Shown here: positions 46,373 to 58,074 of the stretch, piece after piece | Position numbering within the stretch: position 1 is the first letter of the stretch | How the letters are laid out: each line of letters opens with the position of its first letter | The notes under the pieces: model-generated | Databases searched by the model: none | What the model was told of the DNA's origin: nothing | The model's input: only the letters and a program-made list of their open reading frames with translations | Position numbers and translations under genes: made by a program | Source of the DNA: Diadema setosum | Lineage: Eukaryota; Echinodermata; Echinoidea; Diadematoida; Diadematidae | Assembly (NCBI GenBank): GCA_033980235.1 | Contig: CM067065.1 | Location: forward strand, 6,279,328 to 6,343,327 | Direction of reading: 5' to 3' | DNA: 64,000 bases

Positions 46373-46390
46373 TCGAAAGGGGGAGTGAAA
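46373..46390 (+). other. Polypurine tract
   Basis: Purine-rich CGAAAGGGGGAGTGAAA directly abuts the 3' LTR, as required for plus-strand priming. Confidence 0.8.
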
Positions 46391-48222
46391 TGTCACATTG
46401 AAAATGCATTTCCAGGTTGTTTCATGTACATCACCTATCGGTCATTCAACTAGACAAACATGTTTACGGGTAGGGATAACGAGACAAAGGGTGCGAGTGA
46501 GGGAGCGAGAGAGAAAGCGAGAGCGAGAGAGAGAAAGTGATAAGACAGGTGTAAATGTTTTACAAGTAGCGCCATCGATGACCGAGAGGAGTTCATTTAT
46601 TTTTGCATGTCAATTAATGTAGAAAGAAAAGACAGGAAATAGCTCCAGTTCCGGGAGAGTGCTGTATAGGTGTTTTCGTTCAAGTCCTTTTAGTTGTATC
46701 AAATATTCCAAATGCCTCGAAAAGGAGTGTCGTAGTCGAGTAGCAATTTAACAGTAGAGTTGGATCTTTTCGGGGCAGACACCATTTTGATTTCACCGAG
46801 AGAACATTGAGTTAGCTCCGTGATGGCAGGAAACCAACCTGCCACACTCAGGCGCCAGTTGGCAAGATAATTTTGTGTCTAAGCCCAATTTCGTTTGCGG
46901 CCAGGAGCCGTCCGTCCACCTTACCGTCAGCCTGTGTACTGGCTGATTAGAGTTCAGGTTTTGTTTGCTGCCAGAAGGCGTATTCCAACAGCCTTTGCAG
47001 CCTTCCAGTAGCCAAGAAGAAGAGGCATTTTGGTTATATTACACCGGTCATTGGTAAGTTAAATTGCGATTTGAATTCTGCTTTGTCGTGTAAAAGGAGG
47101 TGAATGTGTTTCAGGGCACCACATATAGCCCCGGAGAACCCCGTGAATAAGTGATAAAGTATATTATAAACGATGCGGTGATGTTTGATAAGCTATGCAC
47201 GGTTATATTTCCAATGTTTGAAACATTTCATTATGTGAATTTTTGTATGTTAATTGGATAATAACGCAGTTCGTAAATTGTCACTGTGATGTCAGGATTT
47301 TAAGCTGATAATCTTTGTGTGTGTGTGATTAGAACACACCCCACTGGTATATGTTGCATTTAAATGATTTTGTAGATGGCGCCGAGACCGAGGACGAGCC
47401 TACTCCCAGGCCGACGCATTCGCAGCAGAGCGACTGGGTCCGCCCCTCGCTAGGGAGGACTTTGGACGCCAAAGAATACGGAACGCGGGTCCCTCGCGAC
47501 ACTTTGGAGCTGGAACAGCAACCTCGCATATAAGGACGCTCCACCCACGAATCAGTTCATGTTCTGGAAGCGAACAGTTTGACAATTAATGTGACTCTGG
47601 GGACAACGCAGGTGAGCGATGAACCTGGCGGGTGCACGACACCCTGTAGATATGATTGATTATGACGTGGAAGTGTCGCTGAAGTAGAGAGATGAAGGTC
47701 ATGTTAAATTGGTAAAAAGATGAAAATAATGTGCACATAATTCGAAGATTGGTATTTATATACTTCATGATAATTGCGGGTTAGCACAGAACCCGGATGT
47801 AAACGGAAGCAGTGTAATTGAAGACAAGTGTTTTAACCGCGGTAAACCGTCGTGCGTGCAGGCTGGTCATCTCCGGATCAGCACTACGGTGGTGTGAACC
47901 AAATAGTGTTGCGCTTGATAGCAGATAGTGTATTGTCAGGGATAACGAATTGATAGTGAAGCTGGTATAATTATTCTGAACAAGTGTCAAGCCAAAATTA
48001 CAGGTGGAACCGGACCAAGACAGGGTCCCGTTCACATGGTTGTCGAATATAAGAGTATTGTAATTAAATTTATCTCACTAAGAATTTTGATTTTGCATTT
48101 ATGTTGGTCACAACTCCTTGATTTCAGTCCTGTAAATATTCCACAAATGCTTATATTAAATTGTACATTGAAGTGAATGGCACGAGTGTGATTGAGCATT
48201 ATTTGAGTCCGCCCATGTGACA
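46391..48222 (+). repeat. 3' LTR of the Gmr1-type element
   Basis: Same length (1832 bp) and ends as the 5' LTR. The only difference noticed is A at 47662 for G at 41050. Confidence 0.95.
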
Positions 48223-48227
48223 CTCTC
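48223..48227. other. Target-site duplication, right (CTCTC)
   Basis: Matches 39774-39778 exactly. Confidence 0.85.
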
Positions 48228-48890
48228 CCAATGGTAAACAATACCTTTAGTGTGTTGCGTGAAAGTTAAATCTCAACTTATAACTTATAATTTGATATAT
48301 TTTGTTCAATCTTCTGATATTGCTGTCTATTACATGTTTCTATACATCCGAACGATATTGTACAAGTGTAAACCATATTGAGGGTCTTTTTTTTTTGGGG
48401 GGGGGGGTGGAGCTCATTCCCGTGTTTGGGTAAGGCCCAATCTTTGATAAAAAAAAAAAGAAATGCTTTTGTATCAAAGATATGCTTTTTTACGACTCTG
48501 CTGTTGTAGAAACGTGAATGATGATGGTATAATGTGTAATAATGTCTGATCCGCATAATGTCCTTGAAAGCCCTTCTGATCCGAACCCCCCCCCCAAAAA
48601 AAAAAAAAAAAAAATCTGACATGGCTGCAATTTCTCAACTTTGCTCTTGAATGTGTTGTGCTAAATTACTTTTTCAGTATATTGTTCGAATGAAATTGTC
48701 TAAATTGATTATTCGTGCTGTATATTCACATTTACAAATAAGCATGCTGAAACTGTATATTTACTGTTATCAGATTTATCTTACATTGTTTTTAGGCTGA
48801 TTTCATGTAGGTTATAGTGTCACAATTGAGTCTGAACTTATGCCATTGGTAGATGCTTTCCCATAATATAGATATCAGGATCACTCGAGA
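48228..48890. other. Intergenic, no gene seen
   Basis: AT-rich, with T/G and C/A homopolymer tracts near 48387-48410 and 48590-48614 that inflate open frames. Confidence 0.55.
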
Positions 48891-49171
48891 GTGAAAATGT
48901 TCGTTTTCATTCATTTTAGAGTGACCTCGGGATCACTCGAAGAGTGACGAGTGATCCCTAAGGCAGGGCTCGACACTAACGGTGGTCCGGTGGCCCAGGG
49001 CCACCAAAAACGCACGTCGGGCCACCAAAATGTCAGAAATGAAGAATTTGGTGGCCTGATCGGGCCACCAAAAAAGGTCGGATATTTGCCTTTGGGCCAC
49101 CAAAAATAAAAGTTAGTGTGGGGCCCTGCCTAAGGTCACTCTAAAATGAGTGAAAATGAACATTTTCACTC
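48891..49171. repeat. Foldback sequence split by a nested MITE
   Basis: The left arm (about 48891-48926) and right arm (about 49133-49170) are imperfect reverse complements built around CACTCTAAAATGAGTGAAAA-like sequence. The hAT-like MITE at 48964-49128 sits between them. Confidence 0.7.
48964..49128. mobile_element. hAT-like MITE (165 bp)
   Basis: Ends CAGGGCTCGACACTAAC (left) and the complement of CAGGGCCCCACACTAAC (right), two mismatches in 17 bp. CCTAAGG flanks both sides (48957-48963 and 49129-49135), a 7-bp match where hAT normally gives 8. The interior repeats GGGCCACCAAAA about four times. No coding frame. Confidence 0.75.
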
Positions 49172-49254
49172 AAAAGTCAATCCAATTTCACTCTAAATTC
49201 ACCGTTTTCTGTTATTCACTCCTCACATTTTCTTTTTCGGAGAGTAGAATATCA

Positions 49255-50290
49255 CTGGTTTTAAAAATGTGTCCATAAAAACCTAAGACGGTTTAAGATA
49301 GCGCAACAGACAAAATTGTATCAAAATCGAAATAATACATTTAATTTGGCGCAATGCACTATGTCAACTTTGATGGCTGTCATCTTGATTTTTTTTTTTT
49401 TTTGAGCGGTTGATCTAAATTCTGTCTTAAACTATCTATAACAAGATTGGTGCCAAGTTTCAAGCTACTACCTCTATTTGAAATTTTTTTGGCTTCATCT
49501 CATCTGCTTCAGAACAATCTACTTTGAAAAAATAGCGATCAGTATCACCTGAGCTTCCACTTGGTATGAAAAGTTAGTTTGCAGGTACAAACCCTTGTTT
49601 GTCAAAGAAAAAGTCTGCATTTGCCAAGACTACTACACGCACCACTGGCACTGCTGCAAGCGCCAGTGCCAGTGGTGCGTGTAGTAGTCTTGGCGTGCGC
49701 AGACTTTTTTATGACCAACAAGGTCTTGGTCACAACTAAAGTGGCCATTTTTACGTAGTGAGTTTTCAAGTTTGGGACATTATAACTCCTGAACCGAAAA
49801 TGGTACTGACCCCTAATTTTCTCCAAATATTAATTATATGTCAAACAAAATTCTTGAAACGTTTCAAGATAATTCTTCAGTCTTTCTCTGATTTATGCTG
49901 AATCAAGCACTTTCATGATTTTCCTTTTTTCAGAAAAATATAAAAAAATGAGTGTTTTTTCCTTAAAATCTCAATCCAGTTATCACAATAACCCACAAAA
50001 ATGGTATCAACTTGTAGAAAATTTTATTTTTTTTCATATGACATCACATTTGTTGAAATTTGATGTTTCTATCGAATTCTATCATTTAAATAACAAATTC
50101 AGTAAATATGGCGGCCATCTTGGACGCCATCTTGGAAATGGAGGCTTTCGCAACAAATTTTTTGAGGTAGACCAGTGGAATGTTGTTTGTTACAATAAAA
50201 ACTTGAAAATAAGCATGGTCTACTTAGTTTGTAGAGAGAGTGCAACTCGACCTCTGTTTTTAGCTTTTGGCCCCCCGGTTATATACAGCC
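49255..50290. repeat. Repeat family with hairpin, copy 2, inverted relative to 37300-38400
   Basis: Reverse-complement match to 37320-38370, including the hairpin (49626-49691) and the CATCTTGGACGCCATCTTGG segment near 50113. An open frame of 159 codons at 49915-50394 runs through this repeat and into an (AC)n-rich tail. It is not conserved as a frame in copy 1 and is not called as a gene. Confidence 0.75.
49626..49691. repeat. Perfect 28-bp hairpin, 10-base loop (copy 2)
   Basis: Arms 49626-49653 and 49664-49691 are exact reverse complements. The loop is the reverse complement of the copy 1 loop with one difference, confirming the opposite orientation. Confidence 0.95.
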
Positions 50291-51324
50291 TATACGCGCA
50301 CACACAACCAATCCCTGCAAGGCTGGCTGCGCGCGCCTGTGCTGCAGGCCTACACATGTACGTAACACAATTACACACCTGTGTGTATAATTAATACACA
50401 CAGCAACTACAAACACACACAGACGGGCCACACACACACACTCATACACAGAGGAAGAGAGAGGGGAGAGAGAGTAAGGAGAATGGGAAGGAGAGAGAGG
50501 GAAAGAAAGGAAGCGTGAAGAGATAGAAAGAATCAGAAGAGTGTGTAGTGGCCAATACAAGTTGTTACATTACATGTACAGGTACTGAAACTGAAACCAA
50601 GCCAGTAGGTCTAATCAATTTTGTTACACTACGATGAGAAATTTCTTCAAAGACATGAAAGAGAAAAATATGAAAAAAAGCTTTGTTTAAAAATCACATT
50701 ATCTGAGTAAAATGAGACATACTACTTTAGAGAGTTATGTAATTTATTCATATGTCTGATTCTTTTTTTTTTGTTAACTTTCAGAGACACTTCAAACTAT
50801 ACAAGGAGCCGATTGGCATTTTTTAAGCCATAAAGTATTTGACTGTAATTCGCATGACATTAACGGGCCATCTATCCAGCCTCATCGTCAGCTGTCACAA
50901 CTCTGATACTCTGCAGCAAAAATTATCATACACTCATATTAATCCTGTATACTTCATTCATTTTTCTCTCTCTTTTTTCTTTCTTTTTTAAAATCAACAA
51001 CAACAACTTAAGTTACTCCTCAAGATCATTCCGTTCTAGTAATACTGACCTCCTCAAGTCCTCCTCCTCAAAAAACCAACCAAACAAGCAAACAAACAAA
51101 CACAAAATAAACTTGTCATGGGATGACAGGTCTTTTGTTTACACAGGATCCTCTCTCTGGAACAAGCTTCCTTTACACATTCGTACTATCTCAATAACTT
51201 GCACATCATTGTGTAACCAACTTTCCGAAATGGTAGGTACGTTTAATAATCAGGTTGTGTGATAAAGAAAAGTGATATCTAATACCACTTATCTTATTTC
51301 TTAAACTTCTCACCTTCAAGTGAC

Positions 51325-51480
51325 CAATCTTCAGGCCATTCTTGGACAAGATTTTCATCCAAAATGTCCCTCTCGACCCAGGTGTATATTAAATGGGTAG
51401 TTGCCAATGCTAGAATAATAATGATGGCAGGGCCCTCTGGTAGAGCAGTGGTAGCACCGAAAAGGCTACCCCGGTATAAA
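51325..51480 (+). mobile_element. Possible tRNA-derived SINE fragment
   Basis: The body ATTCTTGGACAAGATTTTCA...ATGTCCCTCTCGACCCA resembles the fragment near 11950-12010. It is followed by TGGTAGAGCAGTGGTAGCAC (A-box-like) and ACCCCGGTATAAAAAAAA. It lacks a clear B box, so it is a truncated or chimeric copy. Confidence 0.4.
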
Positions 51481-51522
51481 AAAAAGGCACTATTACTTAA
51501 GTATACCTTAATACTACTACTA

Positions 51523-51524
<2 letters not shown>

Positions 51525-51564
<40 letters not shown>

Positions 51565-51775
51565 TGGTACTAGTAGTACTCCTCCTATAACTATACTACT
51601 ACTACTACTACTAATAATAGTAATAATAATAATAACATATGCTACTCTGATAAAGAAGGCATTACTATTTTAATGATTAATAGCTCAATACTACTACTAC
51701 TACTATCAATGATAATGATGATGATGATGATAATAGTAATAATAGTAATAGTAATAATTGTAGTAATACTTATTA

Positions 51776-51807
<32 letters not shown>

Positions 51808-51808
51808 G

Positions 51809-51839
<31 letters not shown>

Positions 51840-51895
51840 CGTCATTATCATTATTATTATTATCATTATTATTATCATTGTTGTTGTTGTTAATA
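51525..51895. repeat. Trinucleotide microsatellite cluster
   Basis: (ACT)n, then ATA/ATG, then (TTA)n with GTC/ATC interruptions, seen directly. Confidence 0.9.
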
Positions 51896-52478
51896 TTAGC
51901 TCGGTATGGTGGATTCTACATGCAGTTCGATCATGTTTGTGTCGCCTTCCTATCACCTATGATTCACTGTGTGGCAAACCTAACACTGGCTTTTTCACTT
52001 ATTTGTTAACTCCAACGTTCACCACAGAAATAAAAAAAGCAGAACACAAATCATGTTTGTTTGCTTTTTGTTTGTTTGTAAATCTCCCGCCGGACTTTCC
52101 GTGATTTTTCATTGTGTGCTTTTTGTTTTTTGTTTGTTTATTTGTTTGTTTTTCCTTTTTTTTGTCGAACATCTATGTAGAGACATCCTCAGCTATACAT
52201 CGTAAGCTTTCTTCTCGTCTTTTTTGTCTAACTGCATTCGCAGTCTCACTATTATTTTATTGTATATTCTCGACAATTCTAGATGTAATCGACGAAATAA
52301 AACTTCAGGAAAAAAAATTACTAGTTAGGTCGTCAACAGTTAGATCTTATAAAGAGACTAGTTCGGCCATGTAGAGGGGACATGCATTGTTCCTTGTCAA
52401 TAATAGGCAAACTTGCCCATGGAAAAAGTGCAATTTGTCATCGTTGCCTTTAAAGAGGATGGCTAGTAACTGATCAGT

Positions 52479-52516
52479 GGGGCGATCGTTAACGGCCCCC
52501 CGTTAACGATCGCCCC
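52479..52516. repeat. Perfect 17-bp-arm hairpin, 4-base loop
   Basis: GGGGCGATCGTTAACGG is followed by CCCC and its exact reverse complement. It is GC-rich compared with the surroundings. Confidence 0.9.
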
Positions 52517-55500
52517 GACACTGTACAGGCATGCTAACCTTGAAACATTGAACTGCACATTACTTGAATATGAGACCAGTCTGAAGCAAGTAATTTTCAC
52601 ACAATATAATATACTCTAAAATGAATCCCACAAGGATTGGAACAATCATCCCGAAGCATTCCCACTGATTCCCACTGACCACTTACTAACCATCTCCTTT
52701 TAAGTCCATGTGCCCAGTCATGCATGACATTTGTCAACACGATTAGGTATCAATGGAAAGAAGAAGAGTTTCCCTTTCCTCACAACCAACATCGCGCTCT
52801 CCCATATCTGGCAATTCTAAAATCATCGACCTCCCAAATTTGATTACTTTTTTTTTTTGATACGCACTGTACACTAAAGGAAAAGGAAGGGAAGCGGGAA
52901 GTGGTTACAGGCGATGACGCAAACAGACACACAAACACTCATACATACACACGAATATTAGTCTAATAACTTGAGCTAATATTTAATTTTACTATAAATT
53001 TTATATCTCGTTCAACCAGTCTTTTATTGATTTTATTTACATGTCAACATGTTAATAAAGCGGTTCCGTTGCTTGACATATACGCTGATACACGACAACC
53101 ACACAGACAACACGCAAATACACAATGTACTTCTTCAAACGGTGAACGAGCAGTGATATATACTTCACAATCTGTAGTACGATCACTCTTATTTCATACA
53201 TGCACTGAAATCCAGTAAAACAAAAACAAGATATATAAAAAGTTAATCAAAACACCAAGAAGCAGGCAAATTACTGGCGTAAAAAACAAGCAAACAAACA
53301 AACAAACCTGAGTTTTGTATACACTGGAGGTATACATACGCAACGAACTGTGCAAAGAGACATTTAAAAACAAAAACAAAACTAAAACCAACAAACTAGA
53401 GAATTGCAGTGGCATGCAGAACCGCTATGGAACATCTTAATGTTTCACGTAAAAGTCATGCAGAAATATATTATTTATCTATTTTTATTCATTTTCACAT
53501 ATTCATAACATGGCGGGCCGTTAATACGTGATCTTCCACATGGCCCTGGGTTGTGAAATACAGAATATTTCAAACCTTAAATTTTATAAAACAAATCAGA
53601 GACATAAAACATAAAACAACAAAGACATAAAGGTGATTTTTGCAGTCATCTGATAATATGCAACTGAAAAAAAAAATAGGTTAGTGGAAATGTGTGGAGA
53701 AGAAAATAATATGTAAAAAGAAAACGAAACAAACAGATGAATTATTATCGAATAGTAAAGGGATCGTGTGTGCGTCAAGAGTACCACTTGGTGTGATTAT
53801 CCCTGAATAGCCCAGCACTGCAAAATCAGTCTAAACAAAACAAAATAAACAGATAAACAAACAAAAACAATGAACGATATAAAAGCCGAATCCCTTGCAA
53901 AAATTGTGGAATTTATTTTAAAGCATTGAAGCTACACATTTTGTACTTGATATTTTAGATAATGTAAAGCTTTGCTGCGAGGGGCCTCAAAGAAAACAGA
54001 AGGTTCTTGTTATAAAAAAAACCAACAACAACGAGATGAACGGGTTTGCATACTTTAATTGGTTATTATTGGCAATAATGATTTTAAATCGTTCTGTCAA
54101 GTGGCACAACAGGTGCTGCTTTAGACGAGGCTCCGTGACAAAGATTTCCAGAGATATTGTTGACTTAGTAAACTTTTTTCACCAGAAATTAAAAAAAAAG
54201 GAAGTAGAAAATAAGTTTCATCATCATCAACAACAACAACAACAACAACAACAAACATACATATTGTGAATGCAGAAGAACCAAAGATTGATATGAACAC
54301 ATCATATTACAAGTTATATAGGCAAATATGCTTATGTGATTGAAGATACATCGGGCGAATTTACGCTTAACCCTCAGCTGTTTTAAGTATTCGCGGAAAG
54401 ATATGAGAGAGAGAGAGAGAGAGGGGGGGGGGGAATGACAAAGACTTGAAGTAGTTGTATGTAAGGAGGTTCATTGATGATCAGATTTGTCAATGTTATA
54501 TACAATCAGAGGGGAGTGATTATACGAAACACTGAACCTGCAGTTATGCAAAAAAAAAACACAATACACTTGTACAAATACTATAATGCAATTACAATGT
54601 AAATATCAACATGTCATCAATAATTTCTAATCGAATAGCAAGTATACACAATTTCTCGTTTGTCTTAGCTAACTATAATCTTTTCACAAGGGCTCGACGC
54701 TAAACCTATTTCTCTGCTAACCCGTTTGGACCGCTAGAATCTTTAAACCTGAAATTTGGTGGCCGGAGAGAGATCATTATGTAATGACCCAAGATAAAAA
54801 AACGACTGTAACAGTCCATTTTGTATTTTCGTTACCCGATCGGGCCATCAAAGGATAACCTTTATTCGCCATCGCTATTATATAAAATGTCGAACCATAA
54901 TAATGTACCTGCTTCTCATCATTCGAAGTGTGCTGTACAGGATTTTACTACAGGATATCAATGAAATGAATATGAACGAACAAAGTAAACGCTTTCTAGC
55001 ACCAAAACTACGCATCTTCTCTAAATTTCAGACTAATAATATATTGTGTGTAATGATACTTTGATAACACCATCAAAACATTCCAAAATATGTCCATCAA
55101 TAAGTTTGAAGCAAGCAAAATATCCTATTTCTTTCAGCTATGAAAACTCAGTGATGCTTTGGTGAAGTATAGTGGCACCAAGCCGATCAGGTTATACGAT
55201 ATATGATACGACATTAACAAACATATTTCTAATGCTTTGCTATGAATAAACATACCAAGACAATGAGGTTACTTCGATGTACTCTTAATCTTTTTCATAT
55301 ACATGTACACCTTCTCGTTCACCCTATTTGGTATATTACAATAACAGAGATGCGGCACTTCAAATCTCCTCTGTTTCAACGAAGGGACGGCAGTGGTTTG
55401 ATACACGACACTGTTTCACTCCAAAATTTACCAAAGAGAAATAAGCTATTACAGACATCAGATAGTACAAAACATAATCACATACAAATTTGAATAAAAC

Positions 55501-56357
55501 CGAAAATGACGAGAGAGAGAGAGAGAGAGAGAGAGAGCCTGAGAGGGAGAGAGAGAGGGAGGGAGAGAGTGAGGAGAAGGCTGATAAAGGTTTTGAGAAA
55601 TGAAAAGGGAAAAAAGAAAAGGTGCATGAGTCACAAATCAAAGTTTGTTAGGTGATATCCTGTTTGACAATTTTTATCCAAAATCTGTAAGGCCTACAAG
55701 TTCACCCAAGCAGTGTTTATTTTAAGTCTTGTTTTGTGCAAAGTAATACATGTATTTCATATTTTCCTACTCATAACAACAGCATATGTGTTTTAAAATG
55801 GAGAACTGTTACGGCCTCTGTACCCTGGCTGATCACAGGGCTACGTGTTTCCACACACTTTGTGGAGTGTCCGGATACATTATGAATTAGTATGTCAATA
55901 CTGAGGCATAATACTGTATTACTGCTCATTCTCTTGTTTTATTCAGATGAGATGTCAATTTCTGGGTTCATGAATGCCGATATACTTGATAAAGTGTTGA
56001 GCAGTCAGCTGAAAGAATAACTTGACTTGTTTACCACAACAATGATAAATATGCATTAGGCCAGATTCATTACTATGGTCTGTCATTTCTTTTTTTCTTC
56101 GGTTTCGATTTTGTCATACCGCCCCTTAAACCTGCAAATCAATCGTTAAAGTATAATTTTCTGCATGTCATCACATTTTTTTTTTTTTAATTGGGGAGGG
56201 GGGAGCTTCAAGGTGTATTAACAATTGAAGGGTTGCATTTTTGGTTCACGTATAAAATTGAAGTTTATATACCAAGTCGTCAAACGTCCTTTTTTTCTCT
56301 CTCTCTCTCTCACTACACTGCTTTTACTGTATTGCTTTCCAGTGACATTATTATTTC

Positions 56358-56891
56358 ATGATTTTAATACATAAAGTGGAAAATGCCCTCGACCTTCAGC
56401 GAGAGTTTCTCGGCGTTATTAAATGTAATAACGTAAACACAGTGAAACAATTCTTTTCATTCGGAAGCAGGAAAATATCTGTCACCGCCGTAAATACCAT
56501 TTCACTCCATGATATAACGGACCGCTGCAATGTAATGTTTATAAGATATATCATCAACAGAAAACTGAAAAGTACCTCTGCCACAATACTTACTGTAAAC
56601 ACCGAAGATAACGACACAATCAACTATTCATGGATCACATCTAATCAATTGTTATTGCCACTTCTTAAGATGAGTATTACCAATATAAACTTACATACAT
56701 ACCTTAAACGTACAGGTTTGGATATCATACCAATTCCTGACATTCACCAAATCACGGAATCTTTACAAATCTTCTCTCAAACCTTAGAGCCACGAGTGAG
56801 TAGATTTGTGACTGTAGTAAAAGAGTATAGTTTTAAGTTTATTTTAAAATGTTATGTTTATGGCAAATCTGGCGAGGGCGCCAACGTATGA
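56358..56891 (+). CDS. Hypothetical 177-residue protein or exon, family not recognised
   Basis: The only sizeable frame in the duplicated downstream block that is open in one copy. The protein has no signal peptide or obvious membrane segment, is rich in Ile, Asn and Thr, and shows no motif I recognise. A splice-acceptor-like sequence (TGTATTGCTTTCCAG) ends about 17 bases before the ATG, so this may be an internal or last exon rather than a whole gene. The paralogous segment at 16405-16960 is disrupted. The AT-rich composition is not unlike the surroundings. It may be a decaying gene, a transposon-derived fragment or a chance frame. Confidence 0.35.
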   Translation: MILIHKVENALDLQREFLGVIKCNNVNTVKQFFSFGSRKISVTAVNTISLHDITDRCNVMFIRYIINRKLKSTSATILTVNTEDNDTINYSWITSNQLLLPLLKMSITNINLHTYLKRTGLDIIPIPDIHQITESLQIFSQTLEPRVSRFVTVVKEYSFKFILKCYVYGKSGEGANV

Positions 56892-58074
56892 TATGGCCAC
56901 AAATTCGCAGGTATTATCGCTACATTGTATAAGGATGTTATATTCAGTCAAAAGGTCATCATTCCACATACACTTGGGGGCAGAGAGGGGCACACTGTCC
57001 AAGGAATGTGGGTAGTGGGGGGGATGGGGAGAGGTACCTCAGAAATTAGAGAATCTTTACAATTATTTTTCTCTAGAACCAGAAGTAATAAGCTGAGTTA
57101 GTACTATGAATAAGTAGGTTGGTGACGGTACTAGTTCATAGCAAATAGCGGGATGGAGGTGGGGGAGGGGTGGTAAAGAAATTCTTCGTAATTATTTCGT
57201 TTTCATCTTCTCCTTGAAAACACATGTCAATTAAATTTGTCAACAAACTTGACGTGCATTATCACTAAATATAGGGTTACAGAAGATGCATTTATACAAA
57301 GTAAATTGATGAGCACCATGCTCCCACCCCAATGGGGACTTCTAGGGGACCCCAGTACCCCCTAATTAGAGAATCTAAAAAAAAAAAAAAAAATCTTCCT
57401 TAAAATCAGAGATGCTTGAGTAATACATTAGTGACTATACTTTAGGTTATAGTGAATTCCGCAGTGGCCCCAACGGGTCAGGGAACAAATTTGTGGCTAG
57501 AGTTTTGAGTAATTGAGTCCGTTTTTAAGATCACGGTCAACCTTTTTCGAAAGAAAATATGAATGAATATACAGATGGACACTCTATGGTGTAACCCCCT
57601 GGAACCCTAAAAGTTGCCCCCCCCCCTCCAAGTTTCCATAATTATGTTCTTTGGAAATATTCTGCAAGAATACCTGGACGGTGAACTTCCAATACTCAGT
57701 CGAGAGCTAGATCCCCAGGTCTCTTGTTGGTGATTTATTCTGAAGATCACCCCCAAAGCTTACTGTTGTATCATTTAAAGCACTAATATCGCAACCAAAA
57801 GAAGACAAAACAAAAAACCACCGTTGTGACTGGCCTTTTTATTTTTGGAGTGGCCTATCCTCCACAGGATACCTTAACTTTACGACATGATTATTAATGT
57901 CTTTTTAAAGAGGAAGAATACTCACATGAGTAGGTGTGGCACATGTTCAGCCCATTTCTACAAGTAAACCTCAGTCGAAGCGTATTCTATTCACCTAGCA
58001 TATTGCACCGAAGAGCCCTTCTTTTTTTTTCTGACATGCTACTGCCGAGCAAATGTGGTCTATGACAGCTAACT

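Larger units (their letters stand above)
39779..48222 (+). mobile_element. Complete, recently inserted Gmr1-type Ty3/gypsy LTR retrotransposon (8.4 kb)
   Basis: Two 1832-bp LTRs (39779-41610 and 46391-48222) begin TGTCAC and end GTGACA and are flanked by the 5-bp duplication CTCTC. Inside lie a primer-binding site (41616-41633), one uninterrupted gag-pol frame (41841-46322) and a polypurine tract (about 46373-46390). Only one LTR difference was seen by eye (41050 G versus 47662 A), which points to very recent insertion. The integrase domain precedes the reverse transcriptase domain, opposite to ordinary gypsy elements and characteristic of the Gmr1 group described from deuterostomes. Nothing essential appears to be missing, so it may be transposition-competent. 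Confidence 0.95.
50291..52180. other. Intergenic with microsatellites and a SINE-like fragment
   Basis: AC/GA-rich tract near 50380-50520, an (ACT)n run (about 51525-51620) and a long ATT/TTG/ATC trinucleotide run (about 51680-51895). Open frames over these runs on both strands are artefacts of trinucleotide repetition. No gene is supported. Confidence 0.65.
52180..58074. repeat. Segmental duplication, downstream block of TRIM unit 3
   Basis: Collinear with 12800-18416. It keeps the full set of landmarks in the same order, and its copy of the 177-codon frame is unbroken. It includes a hairpin at 52479-52516 and the empty target site for the MITE copy at 62399. Confidence 0.75.

Noticed and set aside
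49915..50394. 159-codon frame
   Set aside because: It runs across a dispersed repeat and an AC-rich tail, and is not open in the related copy at 37300-38400.
51642..52104. Ile- and Met-rich open frames on both strands
   Set aside because: Produced by ATT/ATG/ATC trinucleotide runs.
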